A program made the translations under genes and the position numbers. Below, piece after piece: positions 60,673 to 64,000 of a stretch of 64,000 bases of DNA. Location: assembly GCA_024691305.1 (NCBI GenBank), contig JAILNS010000039.1:1-64000 (forward strand). Direction: 5' to 3'. Each line of letters opens with the position of its first letter. The stretch's first letter is position 1. This DNA is from Lachnospiraceae bacterium. Lineage in GTDB: Bacteria > Bacillota > Clostridia > Lachnospirales > Lachnospiraceae. The notes below the pieces were generated by a model, which did not search any database, was not told the DNA's origin, and saw nothing but the letters and a program-made list of their open reading frames with translations.

Positions 60673-61341
60673 ATGCTGGACCATTTAAATGAAGTTAATG
60701 ATGTAGAGATACATTCGGTGTTTGAACCTGAATTTCAGTCATTCGGAAGAGTCATAACAGGTTATGATGTAAGCAGTCTTTGTGACTATCTGAAAGACCA
60801 CACGGATATTCCGGATCAGGGTAATATTTACGTCGCGTCGGTACCCGAAATGGAAAAGATAAATATCGCAGACCGTATACAAAATGAGATATACGGCGGT
60901 ATGCCGATCCAGATAGGGTATTGTAACGGTAAAAATTCCACATATAATGGATTTGAATACCATAAGGGCAGCGAGATAAACATAGCAGTCACCGGTTTTA
61001 TGATGGTGCTTGGACACACATGGCTGATCGCACCGGATGGGACATACAGGACCCGGGATGCAACTGTTTTCTTTGTTCCTGAAAATACCGTGATCGAGAT
61101 GTATCAGACCACCCTTCATCTTTCCCCGTGCAAGGTGTGTGATGAGGGCTTTAAGGGAGTTGTGGTCCTTCCGAGAGGAACAAACACTCCTCTTGAGCAT
61201 CAGCCCGTAAACAGAGAAGGAGAAAACAAACTTCTTCTTCAGACTAACAAATGGGTCATAGCACATCCCGAAAGGGAACCGCTCATTAAGCAGGGGGCAT
61301 TCCCCGGACTGCTTGGTGAGAACAAAGAACTTAAGTATTGA
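60673..61341 (+). CDS. DUF4867 protein of the sulfoglycolysis cluster
   Basis: 222 residues with the DUF4867 pattern: F-G-R-V-I-T-G-Y-D near the start, M-P-I-Q-I-G-Y-C-N-G-K-N-S-T-Y-N-G-F-E-Y-H-K-G-S-E, and L-G-H-T-W-L-I-A near residue 114. It looks like a cupin-type beta barrel with H/E residues able to hold a metal. DUF4867 genes are known companions of the sulfo-TAL cluster, but their role is not settled. AGATC before the ATG is a weak ribosome site; the gene follows the reductase by six bases, so coupling is likely. Confidence 0.75.
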   Translation: MLDHLNEVNDVEIHSVFEPEFQSFGRVITGYDVSSLCDYLKDHTDIPDQGNIYVASVPEMEKINIADRIQNEIYGGMPIQIGYCNGKNSTYNGFEYHKGSEINIAVTGFMMVLGHTWLIAPDGTYRTRDATVFFVPENTVIEMYQTTLHLSPCKVCDEGFKGVVVLPRGTNTPLEHQPVNREGENKLLLQTNKWVIAHPEREPLIKQGAFPGLLGENKELKY

Positions 61342-61351
61342 GGAGGCAAAC

Positions 61352-62692
61352 ATGAAGTTTCAGGTAATATATGTTCCCATAGGTGTCGGTACCTACGAAA
61401 TGGTCACCGCACATGAACAGTTTGATAAGTCGGCAGAACTTCTTAGATCCATAGATACGGATATAGTCGTTCCGGATGATATTTTACTTACAGTGGATTC
61501 GGTAAGTTCTTTTATATCCGATAAAGATCCGGATCTGGTCATATTACAGAATATCACTTTTGCAAATGCTGCATATACAGGAGAGGTATTAAAGCATTTT
61601 GACTGTCCGATCCTTTTGTGGACACTCAGAGAACCTGTCATAGACGGGACCAGGCTTAGAAGCAACTCTCTGACCGGAGCTTATTCTGCGGCAAATACCA
61701 TATGTGCTTTTCGCGGTGCGGGAAGATTCGAGCATGTATTCGGCGGTCCGGGCGAAGAAAATGTCAAAAAAGAAATCGAAGCCACGATAACTGCAGCTAA
61801 AGTTAAGGTGTCGTTAAAGGAACTTAAGATGTCAGCAATAGGGCATACTCCTCAGGGCTTTGGCTTTGGCAGGGCACTTGATGCAGAACTCTTAAGCCGG
61901 TTTGGTGTAACCTTAGAAGCAATAGAAGCAAGGGAGCTTATTGAGAAGGCTAAATCTTATACCGACGAAGAGTGTGAGGCTGATCTTAAGGAAGCAACAA
62001 AGCAGGTTGTAGGTCTGGATGCTATGCCCGAAAAAAATATCAGGGATTTTGCAAGACTCTACAAGGCATATAAGGCTTATGTCAAAGATAATAATATAGG
62101 AGCCGTATCGTCCAGATGCTGGCCCGATTTCTTTACCGAGTTTGGTACGCCCGTGTGCATGGTACTTTCTCTTTTGAATGCGGTAAACATACCGGCAAGT
62201 TGCGAAGCGGACGTATACGGCGCGCTTTCCATGTATATAGGGACCGCGGTAACGGGAATGCCGACATTCTTCGGAGACCCCGTCTCAATGGATGAGAATG
62301 ACAGCACCATTACATTCTGGCATTGCGGGATGGCCGCTTGTAATCTTGCACACTGTGATACCGGTGCGGCAGTCGGCGTTCATCCTAACAGAAAGATCGG
62401 TCCGGTCATGGATTTTGGATGTAAACCGAGTGATGAAGCTACAATATTCAGGATAGGACGTACTCCGGACGGAAACTTCAGATTCTTTATCGCAGAGGGC
62501 AGGGTTTTGGACAAACCCAAACAGTTTAACGGAACTTCGATCGTGGTACAGACCGATGAGCCTGCTGAAAAGATAGTCAGGGAAACGATAAAGAACGGAT
62601 GGGAGCCTCACTACGTTGTCGTGTATCGTAAGATAGCCGGAGAACTTGAGAAACTCGGGCAGATGCTTGATATGGAAGTTGTCCGTTACTAA
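61352..62692 (+). CDS. L-fucose/arabinose isomerase-fold protein, probable sulfoquinovose isomerase
   Basis: 446 residues. The C-terminal half carries metal ligands of the fucose/arabinose isomerase family: A-S-C-E-A-D-V-Y-G-A-L-S-M, then D-P and F-W-H-C-G, with the matching glutamate, aspartate and histidine. The N-terminal half has the Rossmann-like PVGVGTYE-type start. In sulfo-TAL clusters an isomerase of this fold converts sulfoquinovose to 6-deoxy-6-sulfofructose. ATG at 61352 has AGGAGG upstream; the longer in-frame start at 61313 lies within the DUF4867 gene. Substrate by context only. Confidence 0.8.
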   Translation: MKFQVIYVPIGVGTYEMVTAHEQFDKSAELLRSIDTDIVVPDDILLTVDSVSSFISDKDPDLVILQNITFANAAYTGEVLKHFDCPILLWTLREPVIDGTRLRSNSLTGAYSAANTICAFRGAGRFEHVFGGPGEENVKKEIEATITAAKVKVSLKELKMSAIGHTPQGFGFGRALDAELLSRFGVTLEAIEARELIEKAKSYTDEECEADLKEATKQVVGLDAMPEKNIRDFARLYKAYKAYVKDNNIGAVSSRCWPDFFTEFGTPVCMVLSLLNAVNIPASCEADVYGALSMYIGTAVTGMPTFFGDPVSMDENDSTITFWHCGMAACNLAHCDTGAAVGVHPNRKIGPVMDFGCKPSDEATIFRIGRTPDGNFRFFIAEGRVLDKPKQFNGTSIVVQTDEPAEKIVRETIKNGWEPHYVVVYRKIAGELEKLGQMLDMEVVRY

Positions 62693-62715
62693 ATAATGGT
62701 ATTAAAATAAGAGAT

Positions 62716-63933
62716 ATGAGATATCAGGGAATAAATTTAGAAAACATCAAATTTAACAACCGGTCTTCTATCCTTCGTTTACTTAATAATAATGGTGCAA
62801 TGTCAAGGAAAGATATAGCAGGGGCGGTTGGGCTTACAGCTGCCTCTGTTACGCTTATCTGTACCGAACTTCTTGAAGAAGGTGTAATAGTCGAACTGGG
62901 TGAGGCAGCGGAAGAAAAGCGGGCCGGAAGAAAAAAGATCCTGCTCGATCTAAACCATGACTTTAAGAAGGCAGTGTGCATAGATATAGAGTCTGAGGAA
63001 ACATACATTGCCGTTACCGATCTTAAGGGAAAAGTATATGCAGGCGATACTGTTCCGACAGATCGTGCAGCCCGTCCGGAAACGTTTCTTAAACGTGTTA
63101 CCGACGCCTGCAAAGAGATGTTAAAAAAACAAGGTACGGGCGTTGATAAGATCCTTGGTATCGCAGTTACGGTTCCGGGCAAAGTGGACCACATAAACGG
63201 ACGAAGCCTTAACAGTTTTAACATATGGACCGAGGAGGTTCCCGTTAAAGATATCATTGAGAAACAGCTGGGCAGCAGGGTTCTGGTCGAGAATAACTTA
63301 AAGGCCTATGCCCAGGGTGAGATAGAATTTGGACGAGGCAGGAGCGAGGATGATCTCTTTATCTTAAAATGGGGTCCCGGCGTAGGCTCTGCGATCATCG
63401 TGGATCACCGTATATATAAAGGGGCAAACGGAATGGCTGCCGAGATAGGTCATATGACATCAGGCAAAGACGGAAGACTCTGTAACTGCGGAAGATACGG
63501 ATGTCTTGAAACCGAGGTGAGTACGCATGCGATCATTGCGGATATAGAAGAATGTGCGTCTAGATCCCCTGAGAGTATGCCCATACTTGGCAAATGGCTC
63601 AGTGAGGGCAACAGTATGACATACAGGAATGTCTCTGAATGGATAGGTTTACACGATCCCGGAGCAGATAAGATCATAGATGCCAAACTGGATCTTATGG
63701 CACACAGCGTGAGAAATGCCGTAAGTCTTACGGATCCCGGTAAGGTTGTTGTTATAGGTTATATGTTTGATGTTCCCGAAATGTTTGACCGGTTTAAAGG
63801 TATATATAAAGAATACGATCCTCAGACAGGAGATGATTTCTTTGTGAAGTCTGATCTTTCGGATAATTCCCAACATACCGAGGGACTGGCGGTGCTGCTT
63901 GAAGAACTTTTTTTCGCAATCCCTCAAAAATGA
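62716..63933 (+). CDS. ROK-family transcriptional regulator
   Basis: 405 residues. An N-terminal winged helix-turn-helix (I-L-R-L-L-N-N-N-G-A-M-S-R-K-D-I-A, then T-A-A-S-V-T) is followed by the ROK sugar-kinase fold. The zinc signature is C-N-C-G-R-Y-G-C-L-E, with H in E-I-G-H-M-T. The ROK ATP motif is weak, which favours a pure regulator. Placed last in the sulfoquinovose cluster, it is a likely repressor that senses sulfoquinovose or an intermediate. No operator was identified with confidence. Confidence 0.88.
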   Translation: MRYQGINLENIKFNNRSSILRLLNNNGAMSRKDIAGAVGLTAASVTLICTELLEEGVIVELGEAAEEKRAGRKKILLDLNHDFKKAVCIDIESEETYIAVTDLKGKVYAGDTVPTDRAARPETFLKRVTDACKEMLKKQGTGVDKILGIAVTVPGKVDHINGRSLNSFNIWTEEVPVKDIIEKQLGSRVLVENNLKAYAQGEIEFGRGRSEDDLFILKWGPGVGSAIIVDHRIYKGANGMAAEIGHMTSGKDGRLCNCGRYGCLETEVSTHAIIADIEECASRSPESMPILGKWLSEGNSMTYRNVSEWIGLHDPGADKIIDAKLDLMAHSVRNAVSLTDPGKVVVIGYMFDVPEMFDRFKGIYKEYDPQTGDDFFVKSDLSDNSQHTEGLAVLLEELFFAIPQK

Positions 63934-64000
63934 CAGATCCCTTGTATGAATTCAGGTATACACCTGTATAAATTCCGGTTTATACAGACACTACGATAAT

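Overview
The window reads as a chromosomal segment of an anaerobic, low-to-middling GC Firmicute of the Lachnospiraceae (Butyrivibrio / Pseudobutyrivibrio / Agathobacter-like). The grounds are GGAGG ribosome sites, tight same-strand operons, a ChvE-GguAB sugar importer, GH3/GH51/GH31 glycosidases with GPH-family symporters, a uronate operon, CACHE-GGDEF proteins and a sigma-28 type promoter. The species is inferred from protein style, not from a search.

Layout. 1-12.6 kb: the tail of a DUF4143 ATPase, small-molecule methyltransferases and an acetyltransferase, then about 1.1 kb without a clear gene that holds a leader ORF, an attenuator-like hairpin pair, a tRNA-like element and degenerate 84/75/84-nt repeats. 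Next come three paralogous membrane proteins, a truncated nucleoside phosphorylase, a CPBP protease, a CapA-like phosphoesterase, and an operon of two ATC-hydrolase paralogues, an ICMT-like methyltransferase and a hydrolase-glutathione peroxidase fusion. 12.6-21.9 kb: a uronate operon (KdgF cupin, GntR regulator, TRAP transporter, mannonate dehydratase, fructuronate reductase, MFS, HIT). 21.9-32.1 kb: a sigma-28-type promoter with a coiled-coil protein, a 2241-residue protein with a papain-like cysteine peptidase domain, and small accessory genes. 32.1-37 kb: a TetR regulator and a heterodimeric ABC exporter, preceded by a short terminated transcript. 37-41.2 kb: the ChvE-GguA-GguB importer. 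41.9-47.6 kb: a signalling operon (a kinase-like/DegV fusion, a degenerate GGDEF protein and an intact GGDEF protein). 47.6-53 kb, minus strand: GH51, GH3 and a GPH symporter, divergent from an AraC regulator. 54-64 kb: a sulfoquinovose catabolic cluster.

The last block is the clearest metabolic unit. A GH31 sulfoquinovosidase-type enzyme, a GPH importer, an SLC13-type transporter, a class I transaldolase, a 3-hydroxyisobutyrate-dehydrogenase-family reductase, a DUF4867 protein, an L-fucose-isomerase-fold isomerase and a ROK regulator match the gene content of the sulfoglycolytic transaldolase (sulfo-TAL) pathway. In that pathway sulfoquinovose is isomerised to sulfofructose, cleaved to sulfolactaldehyde with transfer of a C3 unit, and the sulfolactaldehyde is reduced to dihydroxypropanesulfonate for export.

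A second theme is regulatory. A GTTAG-N5/6-CTAAC inverted repeat stands before the methyltransferase operon, two units of the membrane-protein trio, the ATC-hydrolase operon and the TetR/ABC locus, which suggests one TetR regulon spread over about 32 kb. Coordinates and motifs were read by eye; no database search or folding program was run.
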